This document shows positions 27,218 through 38,434 of a stretch of DNA of 64,000 nt, one piece after another (within the stretch, counting starts at the first letter, position 1; the number at the start of each line of letters is the position of its first letter). The notes below the pieces were generated by a model. The model ran no database searches. It saw nothing but the letters and a program-made list of their open reading frames with translations, and had not been told where the DNA came from. Origin of the DNA: Klebsiella pneumoniae (GTDB taxonomy: Bacteria > Pseudomonadota > Gammaproteobacteria > Ga0077536); assembly GCA_945862315.1 (NCBI GenBank), contig CAMAXW010000017.1, forward strand, positions 1 to 64,000, written 5' to 3'. The position numbers and the translations under genes are program-made.

Positions 27218-28518
27218 AGCCGCAGACCGGCCGCGCGTGCCAAAGGCACAAAGCTGGGAAACGAGGTGGCGATGGGGGCAGCGTTAAGAATGTGCATAGG
27301 GCCGCTGGCGCGCAGTGCGGCGATCGCAAACGCCATGGCAATGCGGTGGTCGCCGTGGCTGTCGACGGTGGCACCCCGCAGACCGCCCCCTTCGATTTCG
27401 ATGCCATCCTCGAAGGTCGCCACGCGAACGCCCGCGGCGGTCAGGCCGGTGGCCATGGTGGCGATACGATCGCTTTCTTTATGGCGCAGTTCTTCGGCGC
27501 CCCGCACGCGGGTGATGCCGCGGGCGCAGGCGGCGGCAATAAACAGAATCGGGAATTCGTCGATCGCTAGCGGTACCAACGCGGGATCCACGTCCACCCC
27601 CTGCAACTCGGCACTGCGGATATGCAAATCGGCCACCGGTTCACCGCCGATGATGCGTTCGTTGCGACGTTCGATGTGAGCGCCCATTTGCTCGAGCACC
27701 GTGAGCACGCCGGTGCGTGTGGGGTTAACGCCGACATTGGTCAGCACGAGATCGCTGTGCGGCGAAATAGTGGCAGCCACGATAAAGAAAGCGGCGGATG
27801 ACAGGTCAGCCGGCACGGTAATATCGCTGGGGCCTAAGCGCTGACCACCCCGCAGGCTCACTCGCGGTCCCTGAATAGTGAGTTCGACGCCACAGCCCGC
27901 AAGCATCCGCTCGGTGTGGTCGCGGGTGGGGGCGGGTTCAATGACGGTGGTTTCGCCCGCGGCGAACAGACCCGCCAGCAACACCGCAGATTTTACCTGT
28001 GCGCTCGCCACGGGCAACGGGAAAGTAATCCCGTGTAGCCCCTCGTTGGCCGCCAGCACCAGCGGTGGCGTGCCATTGTTAGCAGTGGTGATGCGCGCCC
28101 CCATCTGCGCCAACGGCTCGGTAACCCGGCGCATGGGCCGACCGCGCAGCGAGGCGTCGCCGGTGAGGGTGGCTGGAATGCCGTGGCCGGCGAGGATCCC
28201 AGTTAACAGCCGAATGGAAGTCCCGGAATTGCCCATATCGATGACGTCGCGCGGGGCCGTGAGGCCGCGCAGACCCCGACCGTGGACGCGAATCAAACGC
28301 CCCTCGTCTTGTTCGTCGATGGTAATGCCGAGAGCACGGAAAGCCCCCATCGTGGCGCGTACATCCTCGCCCAAGAGACAGTCGCGAATACTCGTCACCC
28401 CGTCACCTAGCGCACCCAACATGACGGCGCGATGGGAGATGGATTTATCGCCAGGCACCTGCAGCGTGCCGTGCAGGCTGCCGCCGGGTTGGACTCGTAG
28501 TTCGTCGGCGTCGCTCAT
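27214..28518 (-). CDS. aroA: 3-phosphoshikimate 1-carboxyvinyltransferase (EPSP synthase)
   Basis: A 434-residue EPSP synthase of the shikimate pathway. Seen: VPGDKSISHRAVMLGAL, the PEP-binding MGNSGTSIRLLTGILAG, TLTGDASLRGRPM, and the C-terminal SDRIATMATGL and DHRIAMAFAIAAL. In Pseudomonas this enzyme is fused to TyrA; here the two are separate but overlap by four bases. The glyphosate-contact segment reads GNSGTSIRL; it is similar to class II enzymes such as that of Pseudomonas or Agrobacterium in lacking the GNAGTAMRPL form. Confidence 0.95.
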   Translation of the reverse strand: MSDADELRVQPGGSLHGTLQVPGDKSISHRAVMLGALGDGVTSIRDCLLGEDVRATMGAFRALGITIDEQDEGRLIRVHGRGLRGLTAPRDVIDMGNSGTSIRLLTGILAGHGIPATLTGDASLRGRPMRRVTEPLAQMGARITTANNGTPPLVLAANEGLHGITFPLPVASAQVKSAVLLAGLFAAGETTVIEPAPTRDHTERMLAGCGVELTIQGPRVSLRGGQRLGPSDITVPADLSSAAFFIVAATISPHSDLVLTNVGVNPTRTGVLTVLEQMGAHIERRNERIIGGEPVADLHIRSAELQGVDVDPALVPLAIDEFPILFIAAACARGITRVRGAEELRHKESDRIATMATGLTAAGVRVATFEDGIEIEGGGLRGATVDSHGDHRIAMAFAIAALRASGPMHILNAAPIATSFPSFVPLARAAGLRL

Positions 28519-29387
28519 GGCGGGGCACTCCGTAGAAGATAATCATCACGCGCCTGTTTAGCGCGTTGGAAGGCGTGCTCCAAGGCCGCACCATCCGCGC
28601 GGATCAGCGCCTCGCGCAGGGTGGCCAGTCCGGCTTCAAAACGTTCGCACATGTCGATGATCGCCGGGGCGTTGCCCAAGGCGATATCACGCCACATGGC
28701 CGGGCTGCTGGACGCGATGCGGGTGAAGTCGCGGAAGCCGCCGGCGGCGTAGTCAAACACATTGACCGGGGTGGGTAGATCCAACAGGCAGTTGACCATG
28801 GCGTAGGCCAGCAAATGCGGCAGATGGCTGGTGGCCGCCAGTACTTGGTCATGCAGCTCAGGCGTCATGGAAAGCACTTGGGCACCAGTGGCGGTCCACA
28901 TGGCTTGGACTTGCGCGAGGGCCTCGTTGGATTGGTTTTCCTGCGGTGTGAGAATCACGAGGTGTTGCTTGAATAATGTAGCGCTGGAGGCTTCCACGCC
29001 GCTTTTTTCGGCCCCTGCAATGGGGTGTCCGGCGACGAATCTGGGCAGTGCGGCCCCCAGCGTCGCCCGCGCGGCATCCAACACACACGCTTTGGCGCTG
29101 CCCACATCGGTGATGACGGCGTCTGGCGCGAGGGTCGCGGCAATCTGGGAGAGAATGTCGGCGGTGGTGCCCAACGTCACGGCGATGACGACCATGTCGG
29201 CGCCCACGACCGCCTGCGCAGGATCGCTGCAGGCTTCATCAATAACGCCCATCGCGAGGGCTAATTCCAAATTTTTGGCACCCCGTCCGCAGCCCACGAT
29301 GCGGCGGACATGGCCCCCGGCGCGCAGCGCACGGGCCAGCGAGCCGCCGATCAGGCCGACGCCAATCACGCACAGGGTATCGATCAT
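28515..29387 (-). CDS. tyrA: Prephenate dehydrogenase
   Basis: A 290-residue prephenate dehydrogenase making 4-hydroxyphenylpyruvate for tyrosine. Seen: the nucleotide-binding VIGVGLIGGSLARALR at the N-terminus, ITDVGSAKACVLDAAR, FVAGHPIAGAEKSG, and ATSHLPHLLAYAMVNCL, all typical. It overlaps the aroA start by four bases and sits 24 bases after pheA. Confidence 0.95.
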   Translation of the reverse strand: MIDTLCVIGVGLIGGSLARALRAGGHVRRIVGCGRGAKNLELALAMGVIDEACSDPAQAVVGADMVVIAVTLGTTADILSQIAATLAPDAVITDVGSAKACVLDAARATLGAALPRFVAGHPIAGAEKSGVEASSATLFKQHLVILTPQENQSNEALAQVQAMWTATGAQVLSMTPELHDQVLAATSHLPHLLAYAMVNCLLDLPTPVNVFDYAAGGFRDFTRIASSSPAMWRDIALGNAPAIIDMCERFEAGLATLREALIRADGAALEHAFQRAKQARDDYLLRSAPP

Positions 29388-29411
29388 GCCAACGCTCCCA
29401 TGGGTCGAATA

Positions 29412-30497
29412 CTAGAGCACCGCGCGGGGATAAGAGCCGAGGATCCGCAGCCGCGAAGAGCGCTCGGCAACGCGCGCTAGGGCTGCGGCCACTGTCGGAT
29501 CCGACTGGTGGCCTTCTATATCCACAAAAAATATGTATTCCCACTGGGCCGAGCGCAGCGGCCGCGACTCAATGCGGGTCATGCTGATGTGCGCATCGGC
29601 GAAGGCTCGCAAAATGTCGTGCAGGGCACCAGCACGATTTGGCGCGACAAACAGCATCGAGGTGAGATCAGCACCGCTCGGCGGTACCGGTTGCCGCCCC
29701 AGCACCAGAAAACGGGTGGTGTTGGCCGGGTCGTCTTCAATGTTGCGCGCAAGAATAGGGAGGTCGTAGATGCTCGCCGCCATATCGCCGGCGATGGCGG
29801 CCGCGGTAGGTTCTTTGAGCACCCGCAGCGCACCCTCAGCGTTGCTGGTCGCCGGCAGCCGCTCCGCTTGTGGACAATGGGCGTCCAGCCAGTGTTGGCA
29901 CTGTCCGAACGCCTGCGGGTGAGCGTAAATGCGCCGGACCGCCGCCAGATCGGTGAGCGTCGTGAGGAGCTGGTGATGGACTGCCAGCACCACCTCACCG
30001 CAGATAAGCAGCGGCGAGTCGCGCAGGCTATCTAAGGTTTGATTGACCGCGCCTTCGTAGGAGTTTTCAATCGGCACCACCCCGAAATCTGCGGTATGCG
30101 TCGCCACGCCGCGCAGCACCTCATCGATAGTCGCGAGCGGCTGCAACGCCACCGCACCCCCAAAATGTTTGCGGGCGGCGGCGTGGGTGTAAGTGCCGGC
30201 AGGTCCGAAATAGGCCACTGTGATGGGTTGTTCCAGCGCGAGACAGCTGGACATAACTTCGCGAATTAAGCGCGCGGCTTCGTCGTCGCTGAGCGGGCCG
30301 GTGTTCATTTCGCGCACACCGCGCAACACCTGCGCCTCGCGCTCGGCTCGGTACAGGTCCCCGCCTACCCCAGCCTCGCGCTTGATGCGGGCGATTTCTA
30401 ATGCGCACTGAGCTCGCTGGTTGAGTGCGCGCACTAACTCGCGATCTATCCGGTCGATTTCGTCGCGCACCGCCTGCAGCGCGGCCAATTCGCTCAC
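29412..30497 (-). CDS. pheA: Chorismate mutase / prephenate dehydratase
   Basis: A 361-residue P-protein. Domains: AroQ chorismate mutase (about 1-90; VRDEIDRIDRELVRALNQRA), prephenate dehydratase (about 95-270; VAYFGPAGTYTHAAA, VPIENSYEGAVNQTLD, NTTRFLVLG), and a C-terminal ACT domain with the phenylalanine-binding MTRIESRPLRSAQWEY. It directs chorismate to phenylpyruvate with feedback inhibition by Phe. Start GTG 30497, 34 bases after gyrA. The serC and hisC genes often interleaved at this locus are not present. Confidence 0.95.
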   Translation of the reverse strand: MSELAALQAVRDEIDRIDRELVRALNQRAQCALEIARIKREAGVGGDLYRAEREAQVLRGVREMNTGPLSDDEAARLIREVMSSCLALEQPITVAYFGPAGTYTHAAARKHFGGAVALQPLATIDEVLRGVATHTADFGVVPIENSYEGAVNQTLDSLRDSPLLICGEVVLAVHHQLLTTLTDLAAVRRIYAHPQAFGQCQHWLDAHCPQAERLPATSNAEGALRVLKEPTAAAIAGDMAASIYDLPILARNIEDDPANTTRFLVLGRQPVPPSGADLTSMLFVAPNRAGALHDILRAFADAHISMTRIESRPLRSAQWEYIFFVDIEGHQSDPTVAAALARVAERSSRLRILGSYPRAVL

Positions 30498-30531
30498 CGC
30501 AGACTATCCCCGCGTTGAGTGCTGGCCGCGT

Positions 30532-33129
30532 TCATTCGGCCACCGGGTCCGCGCCGGCGCCATCGGCAATGACCTCCTCATCGCCCAGTCCTTCCTCGCT
30601 GGTGCCAATGTCGGCGACGGCCTCGGCGGAGACCAGTTTTTCGCCGGTGCCGAGGGTAATGAGGCGCACGCCTTGCGTGTTGCGTCCCACCATGGAGATT
30701 TCGGCTACGGTCGTGCGCACCAGCGTGCCGCGGTCACTGATCAGCATGATTTCGTCGTCTGTGGCGACCGCGACCGCAGCAATAACCCGCCCGTTGCGCG
30801 CGTTGGTTTGGATGGCGATAACACCCTGACCGCCGCGACCATGGGTAGGAAATTCCTCGACCTTGGTGCGTTTGCCATAGCCGTTCTCGGTCGCCAGCAG
30901 AATTTCGCGGGTAGCGTCCACCGGGATCAGCGCGATGAGTGTTTGGCCTTCCAGCAAACGAATCCCCCGCACGCCATGTGCATTGCGGCCCATGGGTCGC
31001 ACTTCGGCTTCGTTGAAGCGAGCCGCCTTGCCACCGGAACTCACGAGCATCACATCACGGGTACCGTCGGTGAGGGTCACCCCAATGAGGCTGTCGTCGT
31101 CGGCCAAATCTACCGCAATGATGCCGGAAGGTCGGGGATGGGAATAATCTTCCAACGGGGTTTTTTTAACCGTACCCAAACGAGTGGCCATGAACACATA
31201 CAGATCTGGCGTGAATTCCTTCACGGGAAGCACCGCCGTGATGCGTTCGCCTTCAATCAGCGGCAACAGGTTAACCAGCGGGCGACCGCGCGCCACCCGA
31301 CTGACCTGCGGCACTTTGTACACTTTTAGCCAGTAAATTTTGCCGCGATTAGAGAAACACAGCAGGGTGTCGTGGGTGTCGGCAACCAAGACTTTCTCAA
31401 CGAAATCTTCGTCGCGTACCGGCGCGGCGGCGCGCCCGCGGCCACCGCGCCGCTGAGTACGGTAGGCCGTCAGCGGCTGGGATTTGGCATAACCCAGATG
31501 CGAGAGGGTCACCACCACACTCTCATGCTTGATGAGGTCTTCGTCCGCAAGATCCTCGAAGGTGTGTTTAATTTCCGTGCGGCGCGCATCTGAATACTGC
31601 GCCCGAATTTCAACCAGTTCGCCGCGAATCACCGCCATCAGCCGCTCGGGCCGGGCGAGGATGTCGAGTAGATCATCGATGCGCAGCAGAATTTCGCGGT
31701 ATTCGTCGAGAATTTTTTCCTGCTCAAGCCCGGTCAGGCGTTGCAGGCGCATATCCAGAATTTCTTTAGCCTGCCGTTCCGAGAGCCAATAACCTTCGGT
31801 TTTGAGCCCGTGCTCGGCGGCGGCATCCTCTGCGTGCGAGGACTGATTGCCGGCGCGCTCCAGCAGGGCCATCACGCTGCCTGGCAGCCACGGCCGTCCC
31901 AACAGGGCGATGCGTGCGTCCGCTGGCGAGGCGGCTGATCTGATGGCCGCGATGACTTCATCGATGTTGGCCAGCGCGACCGCCAAACCTTCCAAGATGT
32001 GCGAGCGATCACGCGCCTTCCGCAATTCAAACAAGGTGCGGCGCGTCACCACTTCTCGCCGATGACTGAGGAAACAATCCAGCAGCGATTTTAAATCGAG
32101 CGTGCGGGGCTGCCCGTCTACCAACGCCACGACATTAATGCCGAATGTCGTTTGCATCTGGGTTTGTTGATACAGGTTGTTGAGCAAGACCTCGGCCGAC
32201 TCGCCACGGCGCAGCTCGATGACCATCCGCATGCCATCTTTGTCGGACTCGTCGCGCAGGTCGCGGATGCCGACTAGGCGCTTGTCTTTGACCAGCTCGG
32301 CGATTTTTTCGAGCAGCCGAGCTTTGTTAACCTGATACGGTAATTCGGTGACGACGATCGAGGGTAGGTCGCTGTCTGGGTTTTCAATTTCGGCGCGCGC
32401 CCGCACGAGAATTCGCCCGCGCCCCGTGAGGTAGGCCTCACGAATCCCGCTGGCGCCATTGATGATGCCGGCGGTGGGGAAATCCGGGCCGGGGATAATG
32501 CGCATGATGTCTTCGATGCCGATGGTCGGATCATCGATAATTGCCAAGCAGGCATCCACGACCTCGCCGATATTATGCGGCGGAATATTGGTGGCCATGC
32601 CGACCGCAATGCCGCTAGAACCGTTGATCAGCAGGTTGGGGATGCGCGCCGGCAGGACGGTTGGTTCTTGCTCCTTGCCGTCGTAGTTGTCCACAAAATC
32701 GACGGTTTCGCGATCGATATCGGCCAGCAATTCTGAGGCGATGCGGTCGAGCCGACATTCCGTGTAACGCATGGCAGCAGCGGCATCGCCATCGACCGAG
32801 CCAAAATTACCTTGGCCATCGATGAGCGTGTAGCGCAGGGAGAAGTCTTGCGCCATGCGCACGAGGGTGTCGTAGATTGCGTTGTCGCCATGGGGATGGA
32901 ACTTACCCATGACCTCGCCCACGACGCGCGCGCATTTAACGTAGGGTCGGTTCCACGCGATGTTTGCTTCGTGCATCGCAAATAGCACTCGGCGATGCAC
33001 GGGTTTGAGTCCGTCTCGAACATCGGGGAGGGCCCGTCCCACGATGACGCTCATGGCGTACTCCATGTAGGAGTGCCGCATCTCGTCTTCGATGTTTACG
33101 GGAAAAAGCTGGCGCGCGAAGTCAACCAT
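30532..33129 (-). CDS. gyrA: DNA gyrase subunit A
   Basis: An 865-residue gyrase A. Seen: [24 protein letters not shown], the breakage domain with catalytic Tyr122 ([11 protein letters not shown]), and the C-terminal beta-pinwheel with the GyrA box-like QRRGGRG. The quinolone region reads [12 protein letters not shown]: residue 83 is Asn, where E. coli has Ser83, while Asp87 is conserved; the numbering happens to match E. coli exactly. Start ATG 33129 follows an AT-rich stretch (TTATAAAG) that may be its promoter, just after the mtnA terminator. Confidence 0.97.
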   Translation of the reverse strand: MVDFARQLFPVNIEDEMRHSYMEYAMSVIVGRALPDVRDGLKPVHRRVLFAMHEANIAWNRPYVKCARVVGEVMGKFHPHGDNAIYDTLVRMAQDFSLRYTLIDGQGNFGSVDGDAAAAMRYTECRLDRIASELLADIDRETVDFVDNYDGKEQEPTVLPARIPNLLINGSSGIAVGMATNIPPHNIGEVVDACLAIIDDPTIGIEDIMRIIPGPDFPTAGIINGASGIREAYLTGRGRILVRARAEIENPDSDLPSIVVTELPYQVNKARLLEKIAELVKDKRLVGIRDLRDESDKDGMRMVIELRRGESAEVLLNNLYQQTQMQTTFGINVVALVDGQPRTLDLKSLLDCFLSHRREVVTRRTLFELRKARDRSHILEGLAVALANIDEVIAAIRSAASPADARIALLGRPWLPGSVMALLERAGNQSSHAEDAAAEHGLKTEGYWLSERQAKEILDMRLQRLTGLEQEKILDEYREILLRIDDLLDILARPERLMAVIRGELVEIRAQYSDARRTEIKHTFEDLADEDLIKHESVVVTLSHLGYAKSQPLTAYRTQRRGGRGRAAAPVRDEDFVEKVLVADTHDTLLCFSNRGKIYWLKVYKVPQVSRVARGRPLVNLLPLIEGERITAVLPVKEFTPDLYVFMATRLGTVKKTPLEDYSHPRPSGIIAVDLADDDSLIGVTLTDGTRDVMLVSSGGKAARFNEAEVRPMGRNAHGVRGIRLLEGQTLIALIPVDATREILLATENGYGKRTKVEEFPTHGRGGQGVIAIQTNARNGRVIAAVAVATDDEIMLISDRGTLVRTTVAEISMVGRNTQGVRLITLGTGEKLVSAEAVADIGTSEEGLGDEEVIADGAGADPVAE

Positions 33130-33157
33130 TGATTACTTTATAAGTTCTTAAATTTGA

Positions 33158-33210
33158 AGAAAAAGACGGCCCCCAAAACACCTTCGGAGTGTAGCACGCT
33201 AGAAGGCCGT
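33158..33210 (-). terminator. Putative terminator after mtnA
   Basis: On the minus strand ACGGCC (33205-33210) pairs with GGCCGT (33166-33171), enclosing a smaller hairpin with ACAC/GTGT ends (33178-33192), and the outer stem is followed at once by CTTTTTCTTC. It separates mtnA from the gyrA promoter region. Confidence 0.5.
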
Positions 33211-33212
33211 AC

Positions 33213-34274
33213 TTAAGCCTCCATCAGGGCTGGCCCGGTCCCGCCCAAGAGTCGCTGCAGACCGGCCCGATCGGGTTGCTGCAGCACCCCTCGATCAGTC
33301 ACCAGCACGTCGATTAACGCGGCGGGGGTCACGTCAAATACAGGATTGAAAGCGCCCACACCAGCCGGGGCATAAGCCCGTTCGCCGATGGTAGTGATTT
33401 CCGTAGCAGGTCGCTCTTCGATGACGATGTCATCGCCGTGCGGGGTGGCCAAATCAATGGTGGAGCACGGTGCCACCACCATAAATCGCGTGCCATGTGC
33501 CCGCGCCGCGATAGCCAGCGCGTAAGTACCAATTTTATTGGCGACATCACCATTAGCCGCCACGCGATCCGCGCCAACGATGACCCAACTTACCGCTTGC
33601 GTGCGCATCACGTGGGCCGCACTGCCATCGGTAATCAAGCGCACCGGAATGCCAGCACGAGCGAGTTCCCAGGCGGTTAACCGCGCGCCCTGCAGCCAGG
33701 GCCGAGTCTCCGTGGCAAAGACTTCCCGGATTTTGCCAGCCGCATGCGCATCACGAATCACCCCCAGAGCGGTGCCATGCCCCGCCGTCGCCAATGCCCC
33801 CGCGTTGCAGTGGGTCATCACCCGCGATGCCGGGTCGATCAAGGCGGCGCCTAGCAGCCCCATGCGGTGATTGGCGGCCAAATCTTCGGCGTGGAGGCGT
33901 TGGGCCTGCGCCAGTAAGGGCTGGAACGGCGCCCCTTCAAGGCCCACCGCGTGTTGTTCCATGAGGTCAACCGCCCACGCCAAATTAACCGCGGTGGGGC
34001 GGGCGTGACGTAACAAAGCGACCTGCGAGGCCCACGTCGTGCGCCACGCAGTCCCGGCCTGACGCCACGCAGCGTCGGCGGCGAACACCATACCGTACGC
34101 GCCGGCGATACCAATGGCCGGCGCGCCGCGCACCACCATGTCCTGAATGGCCGCCACCACCTCGTTCACCCCCACGCAGCGCAGCCACACTTCTTCGGCG
34201 GGCAACCGCCGCTGATCGAGTAGCACCAGCGCCCCGTCGTGCCAGAAAATTGGGTTGATATCGGTATCTTTCAC
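33213..34274 (-). CDS. mtnA: S-methyl-5-thioribose-1-phosphate isomerase
   Basis: A 353-residue MtnA converting methylthioribose 1-phosphate to methylthioribulose 1-phosphate in methionine salvage. Seen: [29 protein letters not shown], the catalytic cysteine in [29 protein letters not shown], and the catalytic Asp in [17 protein letters not shown]. The start is GTG 34274. It is divergent from the methylthioadenosine deaminase, and its substrate is the product of the phosphorylase at 17174. No other mtn genes are in the window. Confidence 0.95.
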   Translation of the reverse strand: MKDTDINPIFWHDGALVLLDQRRLPAEEVWLRCVGVNEVVAAIQDMVVRGAPAIGIAGAYGMVFAADAAWRQAGTAWRTTWASQVALLRHARPTAVNLAWAVDLMEQHAVGLEGAPFQPLLAQAQRLHAEDLAANHRMGLLGAALIDPASRVMTHCNAGALATAGHGTALGVIRDAHAAGKIREVFATETRPWLQGARLTAWELARAGIPVRLITDGSAAHVMRTQAVSWVIVGADRVAANGDVANKIGTYALAIAARAHGTRFMVVAPCSTIDLATPHGDDIVIEERPATEITTIGERAYAPAGVGAFNPVFDVTPAALIDVLVTDRGVLQQPDRAGLQRLLGGTGPALMEA

Positions 34275-34396
34275 GTTGGACCATCGCTGCAGGGTATAAA
34301 AACCTTATGTTACCTTAGCCAGCAAGCGCTTTCGGGCGGTAGCGCGCTCGGGCCGGTGTCGTTTTATTTTTTGTACCCAACGCTAGACACATCACA

Positions 34397-35713
34397 TTGC
34401 AGCAAGCTGATCAAATCCTCCACGCACGCTGGGTTATTCCGGTGGAACCCGCCCGCGAAGTGCTCAGCGAGCACAGCGTGATTATTCGCCAAGAGCGCAT
34501 TGTCGCCGTGCTGCCCACGGCCCTCGCCCGCCGCCAATATACGGCCGAGCGAGAAGTTGAACTGCCGCGCCATGCCTTAATCCCCGGCTTCGTTAACGCG
34601 CATTGCCATGCGGCGATGTCGTTATTACGCGGCGTAGCCGACGACCTCCCGCTCAAAATTTGGCTGGAGGAGCACATCTGGCCCGCCGAAGCACGCTGGG
34701 CAGATCGCGAATTTGTACGGGATGGCAGCCGGCTAGCCGCCGCTGAAATGCTGCTGGGCGGGACCACCTGCTTCAACGATATGTACTTTTTCCCGGACGA
34801 AACCGCCGCCGTCGCCATCGAGGCGGGAATTCGCGCGGTGGTGGGCATGATCGTCATTGGGTTCCCAACGGCTTGGGCCCGCAGCACCCGCGAATATCTG
34901 GTCAACGGCCAGGCAGTCCACGATAGGTTTAGAGGGCATCCGCTCATTCGCACCACTTTCGCGCCGCACGCACCCTACACCGTGGATGATGCCGCCCTCA
35001 TCCAAGTGGCCACGCTGGCTGAAGAACTAGACCTCCCGGTGCATATGCACATCCACGAAACCGCCTACGAAGTAGACACCGCGCTGGCGACCCTCGGTGA
35101 GCGGCCACTGGCGCGCTTAGACCGCTTGGGTCTGTTATCCAACCGCCTACTCGCCGTGCATATGACCCAACTGACCCCAGCGGAAATCGCCCGCGCCGCG
35201 CACGCTGGCATTAGCGTAGTGCATTGTCCGGAATCTAATTTAAAGCTCGCGAGCGGTTTCTGCCCGCTGGCGCAACTGTTGGCGGCAGGGGTGAATTGCG
35301 CGCTGGGCACCGATGGCGCGGCGAGCAACAACGATTTGGACATGCTGAGCGAAATGCGCACGGCCGCGCTGCTGGCCAAGGCCGTGGCCGGCGATCCCTG
35401 CGCGGTGCCAGCACATGTCGCGCTCCAAATGGCGACCCTCAACGGCGCCCGCGCGCTCGGGTTAGAGCAGGAAATTGGTTCGCTAGTTGCGGGGAAAAGC
35501 GCCGATGTGGTGGCGTTTGATTTGGGCGGCGTGCGCGCGCAGCCCGTTTACGATCCGATTTCCCAGATTATTTACGCTGGCCACCGTGATCAGGTCAGCG
35601 ATGTCTGGGTCGCTGGGCGGCGCGTGGTCCAGCGCGGGGAACTGACCACCATGCAAGCCCCGCATTTGGTTGAAATGGCGGAGCGGTGGCGCGAACGGAT
35701 CGCCAAGCGCTAA
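34397..35713 (+). CDS. mtaD: 5-methylthioadenosine / S-adenosylhomocysteine deaminase (TRZ/ATZ family)
   Basis: A 438-residue metal-dependent amidohydrolase. Seen: FVNAHCHAAMSLLRG (metal His pair), the substrate region HIHETAYEVD, LLAVHMTQL, CPESNLKLASGFCPL and the metal Asp in LGTDGAASNNDLDM. Orthologues beside mtnA-gyrA in Pseudomonas deaminate methylthioadenosine to methylthioinosine, and a methylthioinosine phosphorylase is in this window, so that role is favoured over triazine hydrolysis. The start is uncertain: TTG 34397 gives the expected N-terminus (ILHARWVIPVEP) but I see no Shine-Dalgarno site. Confidence 0.88.
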   Translation: MQQADQILHARWVIPVEPAREVLSEHSVIIRQERIVAVLPTALARRQYTAEREVELPRHALIPGFVNAHCHAAMSLLRGVADDLPLKIWLEEHIWPAEARWADREFVRDGSRLAAAEMLLGGTTCFNDMYFFPDETAAVAIEAGIRAVVGMIVIGFPTAWARSTREYLVNGQAVHDRFRGHPLIRTTFAPHAPYTVDDAALIQVATLAEELDLPVHMHIHETAYEVDTALATLGERPLARLDRLGLLSNRLLAVHMTQLTPAEIARAAHAGISVVHCPESNLKLASGFCPLAQLLAAGVNCALGTDGAASNNDLDMLSEMRTAALLAKAVAGDPCAVPAHVALQMATLNGARALGLEQEIGSLVAGKSADVVAFDLGGVRAQPVYDPISQIIYAGHRDQVSDVWVAGRRVVQRGELTTMQAPHLVEMAERWRERIAKR

Positions 35714-35716
35714 ATT

Positions 35717-36379
35717 TTATGCCGTGCTTGGGGGCAGATCGCTGGCGCGATAGCGATCCCAGCGGTTAACGATCGCGCAGAACAGATCGGCGGTTTTCTC
35801 GGCATCATAAACCGCCGAATGGGCCGCTTCGGACTCCCAGGAAATGCCGGCCGCCACCACCGCCCGCGCCAACACCGTCTGGCCGTAGGCGACACCCGCC
35901 AAAGCGGCCGTATCGAACGTACTGAAAGCATGAAACGGGTTGTGCTTCGTGCGACAACGGGCCACGGCGGCCTGTAAAAAAGATAAATCAAAGGCCGGGT
36001 TATGGCCCACTAAAATGGCCCTTGAGCAGCCATGCTCCTGCACCAATTGGCGAATGCGCTCGAACATATTCTCCAGCGCGTGGGTCTCGCTGACGGCCAA
36101 TCGGAACGGATGCCAAGGATCGATCTTGTTGAAGCGCAGCGCCGCTTCTTCCAAATTGGCACCTTCAAACGGCTTGACGTGGTGGCTGATGGTGGCGGTG
36201 CGATGCCAACCTTGGGTCGCGTCGACATCCACCAACACCGCGGCAATTTCCAACATGGCGTCGGTGGCCGCGTTGAAGCCGCCGGTTTCGATGTCGACGA
36301 CCACCGGCATGAACCCACGAAAACGCTGCGCAAGAGCTGTTTTAAGCACGATAAAAAAGGGCACTTTGACGAATAGCAT
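35717..36379 (-). CDS. rnt: Ribonuclease T
   Basis: A 220-residue DEDDh 3'-5' exonuclease that trims tRNA and other stable RNA ends. Seen: GFMPVVVDIETGGFNAATDA (first Asp/Glu pair), FHAFSTFDTAALAGVAYGQTVL, VGHNPAFDLSF and AHSAVYDAEKTADLF. Start ATG 36379 gives a basic hydrophobic N-terminal stretch longer than needed; the domain begins near residue 20. It ends 3 bases from the end of the convergent deaminase gene. Confidence 0.94.
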   Translation of the reverse strand: MLFVKVPFFIVLKTALAQRFRGFMPVVVDIETGGFNAATDAMLEIAAVLVDVDATQGWHRTATISHHVKPFEGANLEEAALRFNKIDPWHPFRLAVSETHALENMFERIRQLVQEHGCSRAILVGHNPAFDLSFLQAAVARCRTKHNPFHAFSTFDTAALAGVAYGQTVLARAVVAAGISWESEAAHSAVYDAEKTADLFCAIVNRWDRYRASDLPPSTA

Positions 36380-36402
36380 CGCAGTCTAACAGGCGACCTT
36401 AG

Positions 36403-37908
<1,506 letters not shown>

Positions 37909-37921
37909 GAACTGCTTGCCC

Positions 37922-38434
37922 ATGAGCGACCACACCGCCCCCCGCTTAGGTGAAACCCGCGGCGAATTGGCGCTCGAGGACAGCGAGACCTTACGCCTCA
38001 CGCTGTGCGCGATGGCAGCACAAGCCCGCCACTCGCTGGACATCGTCAGCCGACACCTCGATCCCACCCTGCTCAACACCCCAGAATTTGTCGAGGCGGT
38101 TAGCCGGTTAGTGCGGGGTAATCAGCGCGCGCGGGTCCGGCTGCTGGTCTTGGACTCAGCACCTTTGGTGTCGCGCGGGCACCGCTTGGTTGAGCTTGCC
38201 CAGCGTCTGTCTAGCTACATCGCGCTGCGCGTACCCGCACCAATCCATCGCCACTTAAACGAGGCTTGGCTAGTAGCGGACGCGACCGGCTATGTTTATC
38301 GGCCTTTCAGCGACCGTTGGGAGGCCACTGCCGACTTCCACGCGCCGCGTCAGGCCCGCCAGCACACCCAGCGATTTGACGAAATATGGACAGCCGGTCT
38401 ACCCGATCCCAACTTGCGCCGTCTGCATCTGTAA
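37922..38434 (+). CDS. DUF7931-like (PLD-like) hypothetical protein
   Basis: A 170-residue soluble protein of unknown function. It shows SLDIVSRHLDPTLLNTPEF and RARVRLLVLDSAPLVSRGHRL, resembling the small phospholipase D-like proteins encoded after purB. The region HLNEAWLVAD looks like a decayed HKD motif in which the Lys is Asn, so catalysis is doubtful. ATG 37922 is preferred over TTG 37916. Its stop overlaps the next start (TAATG), so the two are probably cotranscribed with purB, 13 bases upstream. Confidence 0.65.
   Translation: MSDHTAPRLGETRGELALEDSETLRLTLCAMAAQARHSLDIVSRHLDPTLLNTPEFVEAVSRLVRGNQRARVRLLVLDSAPLVSRGHRLVELAQRLSSYIALRVPAPIHRHLNEAWLVADATGYVYRPFSDRWEATADFHAPRQARQHTQRFDEIWTAGLPDPNLRRLHL

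Noticed and set aside
30421-31329. 302-codon open frame on the plus strand opposite gyrA
   Set aside because: Antisense to the well conserved C-terminal half of gyrA; no motifs, no ribosome site.
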